Source: Aurifilum marmelostoma (taxonomy: Eukaryota > Ascomycota > Sordariomycetes > Diaporthales > Cryphonectriaceae). Taken from it: 64,000 bases of DNA. The DNA lies in NCBI GenBank assembly GCA_027559495.1, contig JAMXSV010000004.1, positions 2,965,001 through 3,029,000 on the forward strand, given 5' to 3'. The position numbers were made by a program, and so were the translations under genes. The notes under the pieces were generated by a model. That model saw only the letters and a list, made by a program, of their open reading frames with translations, was not told the origin of the DNA and did no database searches. This document shows positions 1 to 10,973 of this stretch, one piece after another (position 1 is the first letter of the stretch; each line of letters opens with the position of its first letter).

Positions 1-557
1 AGTCTTCTAAGAAGCACTTGCCGATTCTTGTCGAACTGTTGGGACGGCAGGAGACGGCAGCCTAGTCACCATCCCGCCAAACTCGGAACCCCGCCCCCCC
101 CCTCCCCGGCGGATGGTCATTCTCCTTGTTTCTTCATTCATTCTTTCTTTCCTTTCTATCTTACAATCTCTCGTCCTTTTCCAACGTTGGCGTTTCAGGA
201 GATGCTGTAGCTTTTGGCGTAATGGAGATGGTGCTAATGACACTTGGCGCTGGGATGAGTTGAAGTTGCTTTTTCTAGATACCGCTTACGACAATATAAT
301 GCATATTACGATATGGACTCTGATTATTGCATGCTCTGCATACTAGGTCAGCCCGGACCTTGCAGAAGTCCCCCGAGTGAGAGAGGAGCTTCCCCAAATT
401 CAACCAAGAACTTGGAATATAGCCAGCAAAACAGTTGATTGTTTCTCTGTGTCCCTTTCACTGCGCGGCGTTGGTGTTGTGCGTTCATCTCGTTTCTCAG
501 TCAGCCACACAACACATCTCCCCGCTGCTCAGTACATCGCTATTCTTCAGGTCGAAA
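1..557. other. Left-edge sequence and AIM11 upstream region
   Basis: No gene can be supported here. The short open frames on both strands have no recognisable domain and disagree in frame with AIM11. The stretch just before the AIM11 start (about 480-557) is pyrimidine-rich, as is usual for a fungal leader, so this is probably promoter plus 5' UTR. Confidence 0.5.
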
Positions 558-1301
558 ATGGGCTGGGGCTGGCCCTTTTCATCGGCGGCTACTACGGCCA
601 AGAGCTCCGACGCGCCGGCGTCCTCGGTGCCATCAACAGCAGCTCCCCCTCAGAATGAAGAACAGGAGCGGCGCAGAAGAGACCTTGACCTCCAAAGATA
701 CCAACTAGAACTCCTACGCCTCGAAAAGGAGGAGCTGAATCGACTCATCAAATTGCGACAACAGGAAGAAGCGCGACAAGCCCCGCAGCTTTCGAGCCCG
801 CCCCCGGTCGTGCACCCACCAACCCCGCCCGAACCTCCACGCACACGCGAAGACAATTTTCGCCGCGGGGCAAAGCAGCTTGGTCTATTTTTTGCTGGCG
901 CAGGGTTCCTGACGGCCTCGGCTCTCATCTCTCGACGCGCTGTAGCCCGCAAAATGGTCGACGCCTATCCCAGATTCTACCAGCCGAGCCATCACGGTCC
1001 CCGGCCACCGCCACGCGCCCCGGCCGAGAAGGGCGAGGATCAGCTCGTGGCGATAGAGGCGTTGGGTCTGGCGACTCTGAATGTTTTCAGCTTCGGAGTG
1101 ATGATGACGGGTGGCGTCATGTTCGCCTTTGACATCTCGAACGTGGAGGACCTGAGGAGGAAGGCGAGGGGCAAGCTATACGGGACCAATGGGGTTGTGG
1201 ATGAGGCAGCAGAGCAGCAAGTGGAGGAGTGGATTGCTGATGTCTTGTCGAGAAAAGACAAGAGGGAAGATACCCCCGATGCTCAGAACAAGAGTAGCTG
1301 A
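558..1301 (+). CDS. AIM11: AIM11-family mitochondrial membrane protein
   Basis: Single-exon gene of 247 residues. I chose the ATG at 558 because it gives the family's short N-terminus beginning MGWGWPF; the frame stays open upstream but has no family features. Seen: a low-complexity Ser/Ala/Pro start, a charged helix at about residues 34-70 likely to form a coiled coil (RRRRDLDLQRYQLELLRLEK), a Pro-rich linker, a first hydrophobic segment (GLFFAGAGFLTASALISRRA), a conserved RFYQPS stretch, and a second hydrophobic segment (LATLNVFSFGVMMTGG) followed by AFDISNVEDLRRKAR. This order matches fungal Aim11 (altered inheritance of mitochondria 11), a small two-pass protein of unknown biochemical role. 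Mitochondrial localisation is family knowledge, not visible here. The C-terminal tail is acidic and polar. No intron is needed. Confidence 0.88.
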   Translation: MGWGWPFSSAATTAKSSDAPASSVPSTAAPPQNEEQERRRRDLDLQRYQLELLRLEKEELNRLIKLRQQEEARQAPQLSSPPPVVHPPTPPEPPRTREDNFRRGAKQLGLFFAGAGFLTASALISRRAVARKMVDAYPRFYQPSHHGPRPPPRAPAEKGEDQLVAIEALGLATLNVFSFGVMMTGGVMFAFDISNVEDLRRKARGKLYGTNGVVDEAAEQQVEEWIADVLSRKDKREDTPDAQNKSS

Positions 1302-2276
1302 AAGGCAACGTTGGACGGACTGGCCTCCCCATTGCCACGCCCGTGCGGCAAACAGATCTGACTCGACCACTGCTACGCTGGACTACGATCTCGGGTTCAA
1401 GAGCTTGGATCTGGCAAAGATTTTTCTCTCTTTCCCTTCCAATCAGATTCTAGACAACCTTCTTTGGCGGCATGTGGGGGACAGAAGTGACACCCGCGAG
1501 CTGCACACGCACATGTTGAAAAGAAAGTATCCTGCGGTGCGTTCTAGATTCTTTCTGGAACTTCTGTGACAGCTGAGACGTGCTGAACCCACAGCAAGAG
1601 ATCTCCTAGTTTACGAGGACCAAGTCAGTACAGCTCATGTGGAGGCAGCCTTACCAACCGGTACGTTTCGGCACCGCCGAGTGTGGTTTCCTGTATTAAG
1701 CTTAGCTGTTTTCACATATTGCTGCATGTCAGACCTCGAACCCCATTGGGCAAGGCTCAATCGAAAAGGTCTGTCTGTTCAGTTTCCTTGCATTCAATTG
1801 TCTATCCATGACATAACTATCGCCTTGTGCTACTACATTGGCATATGATCTTGGTGGCCGGACCGACCCCCACGAAGTTTTCGGATCATGACCTCACCCC
1901 TGACAGGGCTGCCAGGGGACCGATGATCTGGTGGTAAGGCGACCAGTCCTGGTCGAGCTCGTCTACTCAAGGCGCGAGATCTATGCGCAACCCATCCTGC
2001 GGGCTTCAAAAGTAGAATCCTGCTCTGGGTTGCAATGCCTGTGATCCTATAGTCTGCACATGCTCCACTATATCCATAACCACGAGTAGATGCCCATTCT
2101 GCTCATTTCGAAGAAGACAGCCCACTCGGCGGCACATGCAGCTTTGAGAACCCCTGTCAGTCTCAGACGAACAATTAGTATCCCCTCAAGTTGCCCAGCT
2201 TCACGAGGCATCAATCGTCCGGGGAGTTCAGACTTCTTGGGTTTGTGAGATCAATTAGGAAGCGACCTTTTCTACA

Positions 2277-2322
<46 letters not shown>

Positions 2323-2686
2323 ATGTCTCTTTATTGTTCTTTAATTCTTTAATTTTTCTCTTCATCGAATCAACAAGGTACGTGCCTTTTATGTGTGTGT
2401 GGACGCCTGAGACTTTGTAAGTGGGCTCTCATATTGTTTCTTTTTCTCCCTCCTCGGAATAAGGGCCACATAGGCCTGATATCGACACTACAAACGTGGC
2501 GCCTAGATCGGGTATGGATCTAGTTCCAGGACTTTCTACTTCTTCCGGGAATTCTTCTCGAGGTGAAGGTCGGCTCCTCCCCGTCCAGCTCAAGTCGCCA
2601 AACGATCATAAAAGGCACCTTGCCCAGTCACTGTCTTCCACCCTGCCATGCTTCCAGGTCCTCATATATCCTAGAGGCAGTCGATC
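1302..2686. other. Intergenic, AIM11 to unknown gene
   Basis: No gene supported. It holds a (CT)16 tract at 2285-2316 and, further left at 1897-1918, a small imperfect palindromic GC motif (cccctgacagggctgccagggg). The last 200 bases are probably the promoter and leader of the gene starting at 2687. Confidence 0.5.
2285..2316. repeat. (CT)16 microsatellite
   Basis: Thirty-two bases of perfect CT dinucleotide, continuing as imperfect CT-rich sequence for about 15 bases. It lies about 370 bp upstream of the start at 2687, so it may sit in the promoter or leader. Pyrimidine tracts are common in fungal promoters. Confidence 0.9.
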
Positions 2687-4314
2687 ATGGAGGCCAACAT
2701 CACCGTCGACGTACAGGAATACCGGCTGGCCTTCCCCAATGGCCAGAGCAACTTTGTTGTACACTCTCCAGTGCATCATGATGGAAACAAAGCCGCACTG
2801 ATCCTCGTTCGGCAAGACCAGGGAGCGAACATCAACGAGGTCAGCTTCAAACGGCCCGAGGACCTCATTCGAACAGACGATCCACCTCACGGGACACACG
2901 CTCATGGGTTCCTACTTCAGTCTCACCCGAGCCGACGCTATCTCAGGGGAGATCTCGTCTGGCTCAGAGATCTGACCTGGAGACCTGGAGCCAGCCTGGA
3001 CCCCTCCAAGATCAGTGTTGTCAACCTTCGTACCTGGGAGAACCTAGTGATCAACTTGGAGACGGCGTGTTGGGTACCCAAGTATCGCAAGTTGGATCAT
3101 CGGGCTGACGAAGAAGAACTTCTTACCATCTCGGGTCCACCCAAGAGAAATCCAAACGACAAGAAGCTATATGTCCTGGCGGTTGTTCAGCGCTTGTCTG
3201 CGAGCAATTATCCCTCCTCCTCCTCTGCTGCTGGTACTGCTCGTGGCCTGCAATTGGAAATCAAGGAGCTTACCGAGAAAGAATTGTTCAAGTACCAAAA
3301 TCTAAGCATATCGCCAGAGGGCAAGAGAACAGCAGAGACGCTCTTTCGCTCGGCGCTGACTGGCGGTTTGCAGTCACCTATCAACGGGTCCTCATCGCTT
3401 ACGCGGCAGACGATGGCCCGGTTCCAGCCTCCAATGATCTCGAGCGCACAGGCAGCATATCCGGAAGCCTCTTCCTCGGGTGCCGCTCCTGCTAACGCTG
3501 ATAACGATATGATTATCGAAGACAAGGACGACCCGGACTTTGACCGGGACGCAGAGGAAATTTGGGCTAAAGGCATGGCGATACTGAACAAGCAGTCAAT
3601 CATCACCGAGCCTGTATGTACAGGGTTCCCAAGGTCCTCCTGGAAGGCCTCTTTCAGGATAAAAAAAAAACACACATTGGACTAATGGACCGTGGCCTCC
3701 AGGAGCGATTCTGCAACGTCCCCAAGGACAAATGTCCCACCCCGCCCCGCACCTTCTTCGTCACCAACCGCCCTTCGGTCGACAACCCTTACCCGACACA
3801 TCACCATCGACTTGATCACGAGTGTCCCATCGGGGCAGCGCACGAGATCCACTGCGTCTTCCCGTCCCCGCAGGTCCCGCTGTGTATCATCCCGTGCACC
3901 ATCAAGCATCAATGCTGCACCACCGGCGTGTGGCCGCGCAACAAGAGCATCAGCAAGCCCAGCACGGTCATCCCGCTCCCCGTCGGTGACCAGGGCAGCG
4001 TCATCGTCAGAGGAGGCAGCGGAGTGACGCGCACCCAGCCGGATAACCCCATGTACTCGGACCTTCCTGTTGCCGTCAAGCCAATGGGCTTTGATGCCAC
4101 GTGGAACAACGACGAGATGGGCCGTCAGACCTATGGCGTGGGCGAAAGGGAGGATGTTGTTGATGGCGAGTGGAACTTTGCGCTGGCGAGCCTGGATGGG
4201 ACTGTGGGGGACCTCAACCCGAGCGGATCGCGCATTGTACCGGCTCCTGGGCAGGGCGCTGGAAAGGGTGAGGACCCTGATGTCTTTGGCGATCGGCACT
4301 TTTTTGGTGAGTGA
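2687..4314 (+). CDS. Unknown fungal protein, two exons
   Basis: Not recognised. Exons 2687-3613 and 3703-4314 join in phase 0 across an 89-bp intron with donor gtatgt, a branch-like ctaat and acceptor cag, giving about 511 residues. The join is well supported: the first frame becomes low quality after the donor and the second frame opens cleanly after the acceptor. The N-terminal 130 residues look globular (EYRLAFPNGQSNFVV, GDLVWLRDLTWRPGASLDPS). The middle is Ser/Ala-rich with an acidic patch (IIEDKDDPDFDRDAEE). Exon 2 begins with a cysteine-rich segment (ten Cys in about 70 residues, including CIIPC and HQCC) and ends in Gly/Asp-rich sequence. The cysteines could bind metal or form disulfides, but there is no signal peptide. 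The stop directly follows a gtgagt at 4308, so a third exon is possible. Confidence 0.6.
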
Positions 4315-4847
4315 GGATGGATGGCTCTTTAGCAGTGAGGAGTTCCTTCGAGCGGGCAGGACAGCATGGAACTTGTGGCTTACGTGAAGATGGTCCAGTT
4401 TGGAATTCTGATGGCTTGTAGCTTAGTGGAAGCCATCCTATGCGTCATAAAACACCTGTTTTATCTTCGTACAACAGAATCAAGTCACTACTTGGCCTGC
4501 GCAGTTGCAATCACATTCATCACACATACAGACAGCTGCATACGTGATACGACCTCCAGTGGCGCCGGGCAGGAGTCGGACCTTCACCTCACCACCCTCA
4601 TGGCAAAGGATCACTCCAGGAGATGGTGAATGGGGAAAAATGCTCAGACTTTGAGACGGGTGTGGCGTGGCTTATACGAGGAAAACGGCTCAGAGTCCCT
4701 TAGGGAGATAAAACTTCCCACAGGGTAGCATTTGCACTTGGGCTCATCACAACCGTTAGACAAGAGGCCACTCCCTGGATGCAATACTGCCATCTAAAAC
4801 AACACAATTCCCACTTGGCGCGAGCTACAGAAAGAAGAAAGCAAAGG

Positions 4848-4874
4848 AAGAAGAAGAAGAAGAAGAAGAAGAAA
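4848..4874. repeat. (AAG)n microsatellite in purine-rich tract
   Basis: A run of AAG trinucleotides (about nine units) inside a strongly purine-biased plus strand that extends from about 4810 to 5730. No gene uses it. Confidence 0.85.
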
Positions 4875-5184
4875 TAGCAGGAGAACCAACACAGCAAGAT
4901 AGAGTAAAATGAGAAACAACAAAACGAGGGAAAGCAGAAACGATCAAACGAGAAGTGCAAAATAAAAATAACTAAGGAAGATAAAATACAGTGGAACCAG
5001 AGAGGGAAAAAAAAGAGAGTATCAAGGTTAAACAAAGTAGCTAGGAAGTGAAGATATGAGGTGAAACAAACGCAGGGGCGGAAGCAGGTGAAATAGCACA
5101 ATATCTATAAAGTAGTAAAGAAGAGGGAGATTAAAGAGAGCCGGAGGATTTGTAAGAGGGAGCCTATTGTGTAAGGGTTAGTAG

Positions 5185-5608
5185 GAAGAAGACCTGTTAT
5201 GTTAGTAACAGGGGAAACCTATAAGGTTAGTAGAACTGTAGAAGGGAGACCTGTTATATTAGTAGAAGGGAGACCTGTTATATTAGTAGAATGGAGACCT
5301 GTTATATTAGTAGAAGGGAGACCTGTTATATTAGTAGGAGGGAGACCTGTTATATTAGTAGGAGGGAGACCTATTATACTGGTGAGAGAAAAACCTGCTA
5401 TGTTAGTAGGAGAGAGATCTGTCAATATAAATGTAGAAAGGAGATCTTTCATGTTAGTAGGAGGGGAAATCTGTGAGGTTAGTAGGAGGGAGATCTGTTA
5501 TGTTAGTAAAAGAGGAGGTCTGTAATGTCAGAAGAAGTATCTGTAATATTAGTAGGATAGAGAACCTGTGGTATTAGTAGGAGAGGAACCTGTAATGTTA
5601 GTAGGACG
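5185..5608. repeat. 24-bp minisatellite, about 17 copies
   Basis: Tandem array with unit close to ttatattagtagaagggag plus acct (24 bp). The central copies (about 5240-5380) are almost identical; copies toward both ends diverge and vary in length, as expected of an array that expands in the middle. Because 24 is a multiple of three, several frames stay open across it and would encode eight-residue repeats. I regard that as a by-product, since the frames have no start context and no non-repeat domain. Confidence 0.9.
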
Positions 5609-6441
5609 GGGAAAGCCAGACCATTGGTTGGATAGAAGAACCGATTGGACAGATGACACGCAAGGGAAGAATGGTCAGTAATTATGTTCTCAGTAGAAGA
5701 AAGGGTCAGATAGACGGCTATGGGAGAACTTGCCAGTAACCTCGGGAGCCTGTACTCCCCGGGCTGTGTCCACCGCCGCCCCCCTGAGGAGAGAAAAGAA
5801 GAGAATGAGATCTGAGTCGGAGGGAAGATCGGGTCCTATTTATGGTTTCCAGACACCTCATAGAGTCACTGCTGTGGACCGTGTGTCAACTGAAACTGAT
5901 GACCTTTTGAGCGGCCAAGGCGTGGGACTGGTTAATTAGCTCAACATCTGCAGACCAGACTAGGTCCCAGGCGTGATAACCAAAGATGACGATCGTGGGA
6001 CGCACGCGATGTGGCCAGCCCTACGCGACCTAGCTCTCACGCGCCACCACGATATGTACCTGATCTGCAGACTTTAGGGTCAATGGCCCAGAGACTTGGA
6101 GTTGCTGGAGAGAGGCCTAGACGTTCTGCGGGGAGTGGTGATGATAATCTTCTCAGCTAAGAGGGTCCAGAGCCAACTAGACTCACGTCGTGACACATGG
6201 CTGCGAGTTACACTGTGATACGCGCTCTCGAGTTGGTATATCCAACATGTGTTTGATTACAATATGTATGATGACATGGTGCTGTGTAAATCTATAATGT
6301 AGCACCATTTTTTTCAGCCCAATGTCACTCGAGAAAACTTGTCCACAAAAGTCTATATGTGAATGCTCTGATCCCTGCCGACGCCTGGTTGCAGATGTCT
6401 AAACCCAATCCCATCTGCTCTTATTCTGTACATGATACAAT

Positions 6442-8150
6442 CTACGTTGATCCTGGATATTCCATAGGGCCCGAGGTTTGTGGTGCCGTGCCCGGGTACT
6501 CCATTGGCGCTGGCTGTGGTGGTGTGTCCGCAATCGCTTCTCCATCCGCCCGGCCTGCCATTCTGAACTCCAAGCCCAGCGAGCTACCCTCTTCGAAACT
6601 TCCTCGGCGTCCCCAGTTCCTCGGCTGCCGCTTGAGAAACGCGCCTACAGAGCCCAGGTAGCCCTCGTGTCTTAGGAAGTAAGCCTGCTTGGCGCCCTTG
6701 GACCAGAACTTGATGGCATACGACAATGTATTCATCGTCTGGGGGTGACCCCTGATGAAGCTGCCACCAAAGTAGATATCTGCTAGGCCGTGAACCTGGC
6801 TCTGCAGGAAGGCGAGTTGGCCGATGTTGTTCGAGATGGCGTAGAGGAGAGACCGGGAGACGTCTGCAGATGAGAAGCGTGATGCCTGGGCCGGAGGTGG
6901 TTGTGATGCTGCTGCTGCTGCTGCGGCCGAGCCCGATGACTGCGCGTCTTGTGAGCCTTCTTGGTGTTGTGTAGTGTGGTGATCTCGGTCCCCGTTGCTA
7001 AGCCCGCCCATGTCCTCCGCCTCATTTTCGGCCTCACGCTTCATGCGGAAGACCTTGCCGAAAGAGCTGGCGATGGTGGTGTTCTTCAGCCCTATCTTCC
7101 CATAACCTGTACCTTTTCCGTATATATCGCCAACCAGCATGTCCACGTTGGAGTTGTCGCCGTGTGCCGCGTTGTCCAGCATCTCATCGAACGACCGAGC
7201 CCCTGTGAGAAGGCTCAGGAGGCCCCAGAGTGTGCCGCCGCCCAGCGACGTGCCACCCACACGCTCATATTTCCTCGGGCCCGAGACCTTGAGCATTGAC
7301 ACGCCAGACCCTATGTTCACCAAAAGGTATGGGTATATATTTTCCTCAGGACTCGCAAAATGCATGGGGTCCGTCTCGCTGTAGGTGAAAACCTCTCTCG
7401 GGATCTCGGTGATAAAAAAGTCGAGCCCTATAATCAGACATTCCATCTCGTCCTCGCGTATTACATCGACACCCAGCGCGTCTTTTATCTTGTCGTAGTA
7501 CTTGTATGCACCACCGCCAGTAGCCATGACGGTTAACTGGCCGGGTTTGGAGCCGTTGAGAGTCTGCTGGTGCTCCTTCAGGTGGCGCATGAAGGCGATG
7601 CAGTCGTCGATACGGTCGGTCTCGAAGGACATGAAGTTGAGGCGCCCGCCGGGTTCTGTAGAATAGGCCTCGCGGGAGAAGTAGACGAGCTTGGCGAGGG
7701 AGCCGCCGATCTGAAGAGGAACAAGAGGAGGTAGGTCAGTACACTGCGGACATGGATAGGGCCGGCAGGGCGCAGAGTGTAATGGCGCGCCACGTACATC
7801 CGCGCCAACCGTGGTGAACACATATTGGGGATCCAGGGACTCACATCGATGGCTATGTGGCTCACCACCGCCGTGTGATTGGGCAGTCTGATGTCCTTGG
7901 TCTGGTGATAGTCTGGCGACCCGTAGCCGTTCAGGTTTGCGCCGGTCGGCGACGATGAGCTCTGGTCCACGATGAACGCACCCTTCACGTTGATCTTGAC
8001 ACTGCCAGGGTGGTTGATCGTGCTGTCGATCTCAGCGGTCGTTGTCTCCGTCCTTGGCCTGCCAATCTGCTCGGCGAATGCGACTGCATCCTGGCCTGCA
8101 GAGCCTGTATCGACGCCGTCTTGCGACGGTTCTGGTACCCTCTCGGCCAT
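6442..8150 (-). CDS. CAB1: Pantothenate kinase (eukaryotic type II PanK)
   Basis: Catalyses ATP-dependent phosphorylation of pantothenate, the first step of coenzyme A synthesis. Exons 8150-7845 and 7710-6442 join in phase 0 (134-bp intron, gtgagt...cag), giving 524 residues. The intron cuts the nucleotide-binding motif, and splicing restores HIAID-IGGSLAKLVYF (about 98-113). Other family marks in order: ATGGGAYKYY (165-174), the REDEMEC segment carrying the likely catalytic Glu (about 187-193), NIGSGVSMLKVSGP (234-246), ERVGGTSLGGGTLWGLL (251-267), FGGSFIRGH and FWSKGAKQAYFLRHEGYLGSVGAF. A fungal-type low-complexity insert with a seven-Ala tract lies at about 335-378. The C-terminus carries two near copies of a PMEYPG motif. 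The N-terminal 95 residues are variable. Stop codon is TAG. Confidence 0.95.
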
Positions 8151-9383
8151 GGCTGTGTGCTGTGGGGTGTACCGCAGAATGCAGTGCGAGAGGGAGTCGG
8201 GTTGGTCAGGAGGATGAGCGAGGTTTGCACATGCGACGATTCAGGGCGCATCGACATGCAATGGCAACACCGTGCGACCTGCTCGATGTCTTCGGAGAAG
8301 GATTGTGGTGGGTCTTGTCCTTGAATCCTCGGCAACATGGGTCAATTGAAGCCCAAAGACTTGTTGTTCCAGTCTGCTATATACCGACAATGCTGGAAAT
8401 TTGGTTGGAGACACGACTCAACTCACACATATTGTTGTACCGAGGTGTGATGCGAGATGAGGAGATGATTAGTAGGAGTCAGTCAGCATCTGTCGGTTGA
8501 GCGGATACGGAGGCTGTCTGTACCAGGTACTATTATTCACTATGGGATTTACTACAGCAGTATTCGCTTTGCGGTAGGATCCCCGCAACCCCTGTAGCCA
8601 CGGGGTATTTGGACCCCGCCAGGCACCCCGCGGAGGTGCTAGCGGACCGCTGCCAGCAGCTAGCAGGCGCGGCAGGGTCTCACGTGCCTGCCCACTGCGA
8701 GGTGGTTTCAAACTTATGTCATCCATCATCGTCTACAACTTTTTTCCACTCTCGAATTTCAATGTGCTTCAGTCCCATCTTCACATCGACAGTCTTGGGC
8801 GTCCAGTCTTGATTGTCTTGTGAGCAGGCACGTAGGCTCATTGACGTCCATTCAATACTCAGACAGCCATAATCATAGTGAGCCACTTACCTCCGAGCCC
8901 ACACCTTGTCGCCTCTTCCTAGCCGATACCGGAATGAGCCAAGAAAAAAACACCCACGATGCCTTCAGTTTTCATTACCATACGTATGGTAATGTGCTCC
9001 ACTTGTACAATAAAAATTCGAGAATTCTAATCAGATCCCCCACTCTAGACCCGAGCCGATAATCAGATAATCGTTCCCAATCCCCCATGTTCTCCAAAGA
9101 GAAGAAAAGTTGTTGCCTTGGTTCTCAGTCCTTGACCTGTCCTACTACGGAGCATGGTGTGTCAATGGTGGCGATACTGCTAGTACGAGAAATCAGTTCA
9201 TAATTATACAGGTTCTGTATTATGTTGGCCATGTACACAGTGGCCAAAGCTTTGCCTATTGATACATACGAGCCCAGGAAACACGAGGCCAGTCGCTTCA
9301 CCCTAAACGCCCACGACACCTCCCACTGTCACAACGCCGAGTACTCTCCCTGTAAAAGAGGAGAACACGAACTTTAATCATCC
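8151..9383. other. Pantothenate kinase upstream region
   Basis: About 1.2 kb with no supportable gene, lying between the start of the kinase and the end of the RAX1-like gene (both on the minus strand). It should hold the kinase promoter and the RAX1 3' UTR. A GC-rich segment at 8575-8700 contains several short inverted GC motifs (accccgc, ggcaccccgcgg, gctagc). Confidence 0.45.
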
Positions 9384-10973
9384 TCAGTAAAAGTTGCCTC
9401 CAGGCACGCACACAAATATCGCCGTCAATATCGCGGTCGATACCGCTGCAACAAGCAGCGCCTGTACACAGATGGTGTCCTGGATACTCCTAAGCGCAGG
9501 CTCCTGAATCCACACCTCTCTATCAAACACCTTCCTGATGAGATTGCGCTTCTCGTACTTGACCACCCACGGCTGGTCCTCGTAGCTGTTCGAGCTGCCA
9601 AAGGTCGAAGAGCTGGCCCCGTACGGGCCCGCGCCCTTCTCATCGCGACCGTCCTCTCGCAGCTCCACCTCCTCGTCCACAAACATCTCCCACGGCCTCA
9701 CGTGCCTGTGGTGCATGCCATGCAGCACGACGCACATTCCCTTGATCGCAGCACACTGAGTTGACACGCCAAGGATCATTCCCACAGCAGGAATAGCACG
9801 GTATCCCCTGGGGACGCTGCTGAGACACAGCAAGATGTATGCGATCAGGCTGCCGATGATGAGGAATGCGCCGAGAAAATTGGCGAAGAAGACGCGCGCA
9901 GGGTTGCCATTGCAGATGGACCACCGGATGAAGTTGGGGTGTGCCTGCATCCGGAGGGTCGACTCGACGGACCGTTCCACCTGGCGAAAGGCAGTCGGAT
10001 GGGTGGTATGGCTGAGGGCAATGAGCAGCTGTTGGCGCTCACGGGCCGAGAGATTGAGCTGACGCGGTGCGCTGTCCATGATATAAGTGGCAATCACGCG
10101 ATCGATTTCCTCTCGAAAGGGCTGGATGGTGACTATCATGAAATGCTGTCAGCTTCATGGTTCTGTGTCAAGTGGCACACGTACACACACACACAGCCCT
10201 GGTCTGGCTCGTGATCTATGGAAGGTGGGGTTCTGAACAATTTCACTTACAAGGTGCCTTGATTCCAACCGCAGCGAAGGCTTCGTTTGCTTGTCTCCGC
10301 CAACTCGCCGCCGCATGCGATCCTCCAGCAGCCCCATATTCACTGGATGAGCCCCTACCATTGAGCGATGGCGTTCCAGGAGGCGTCGAGAACGGGTTAT
10401 TGTTTCCCATCTGGAAGAAATCAGGCGTCTGGCTGTCCAGAAATCTTGGGCTGCTCGCGGCAAAAGTTTTGCTGTCCTTCTCAAAATCGGTGCCCTTCAG
10501 GACCGCCGCCACCGAGGCCGGATCACGCTTGAGCCCGTCGCGGTACTCCTTCTGCAGCTTGGCAAAGGTCTCATCCTGCTCTTCCTCGGTCCACTCGGGC
10601 GCGAGGGCGAGGTCGGCCGTGTTGGCGCTGTGGAAGCGCTGCACGTAGGAGCGATACCACAAGAAGAACTGCAGGTTCTCCGCGCTGTGCTCGATATAGA
10701 TGAGGTAGTTCAAAAAATCACGAACGGTGCACGGCTGTCGAGTGGGGTCAGCTCTGGGTGCAGATTCTGTATAGGAGGGCTGCTGGGACTTACGGGGCAG
10801 GTGCCGCCGTCCATGATCCTGTCGAACTGCAGGGCATCTGGAATGCCTATCGAAGTGTCTGAGTGGATGCTGGCCAGCGACTGTTGGGCTGCCGACTTGT
10901 CCATTTCCTCATCTGTTGGCCTGCCAATGGACTGCGACGGCGGGCGTCGGTAGGTGATGCCGAGGAAACCCAT
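9384..10973 (-). CDS. RAX1: RAX1-like RGS-domain membrane protein
   Basis: Three exons, 10973-10794, 10734-10251 and 10132-9384, with introns of 59 and 118 bp (both gtaagt donors; acceptors cag and tag). Phases agree throughout and give 470 residues. The N-terminus (MGFLGITYRRPP) leads into an RGS-type helical fold: TCPCTVRDFLNYLIYIEHS, ENLQFFLWYRSYVQRF, a variable Ser/Gly/Pro loop, then FTIQPFREEIDRVIATYI. Three hydrophobic segments follow at about 302-325, 334-358 and near the C-terminus (443-465). RGS plus C-terminal membrane helices is the architecture of Rax1, which marks cell poles and acts in bud-site or polarity selection in yeast. In filamentous fungi such proteins are counted among the RGS proteins. 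GTPase-activating ability cannot be judged from sequence. The second acceptor (gatag) was chosen because it is the only one restoring frame. Confidence 0.85.

Larger units (their letters stand above)
4315..6441. other. Intergenic region with purine-rich DNA
   Basis: About 2.1 kb between two convergent genes (unknown gene on +, pantothenate kinase on -). Apart from the AAG run and the 24-bp array it holds only short frames without recognisable domains. The right part (5900-6440) is unremarkable and likely contains the 3' UTR of the kinase. Confidence 0.5.

Noticed and set aside
5199..5525. Open frames of about 77-108 codons through the 24-bp array
   Set aside because: They arise because the unit is eight codons long. 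No non-repeat domain, no start context, and several frames are open at once.
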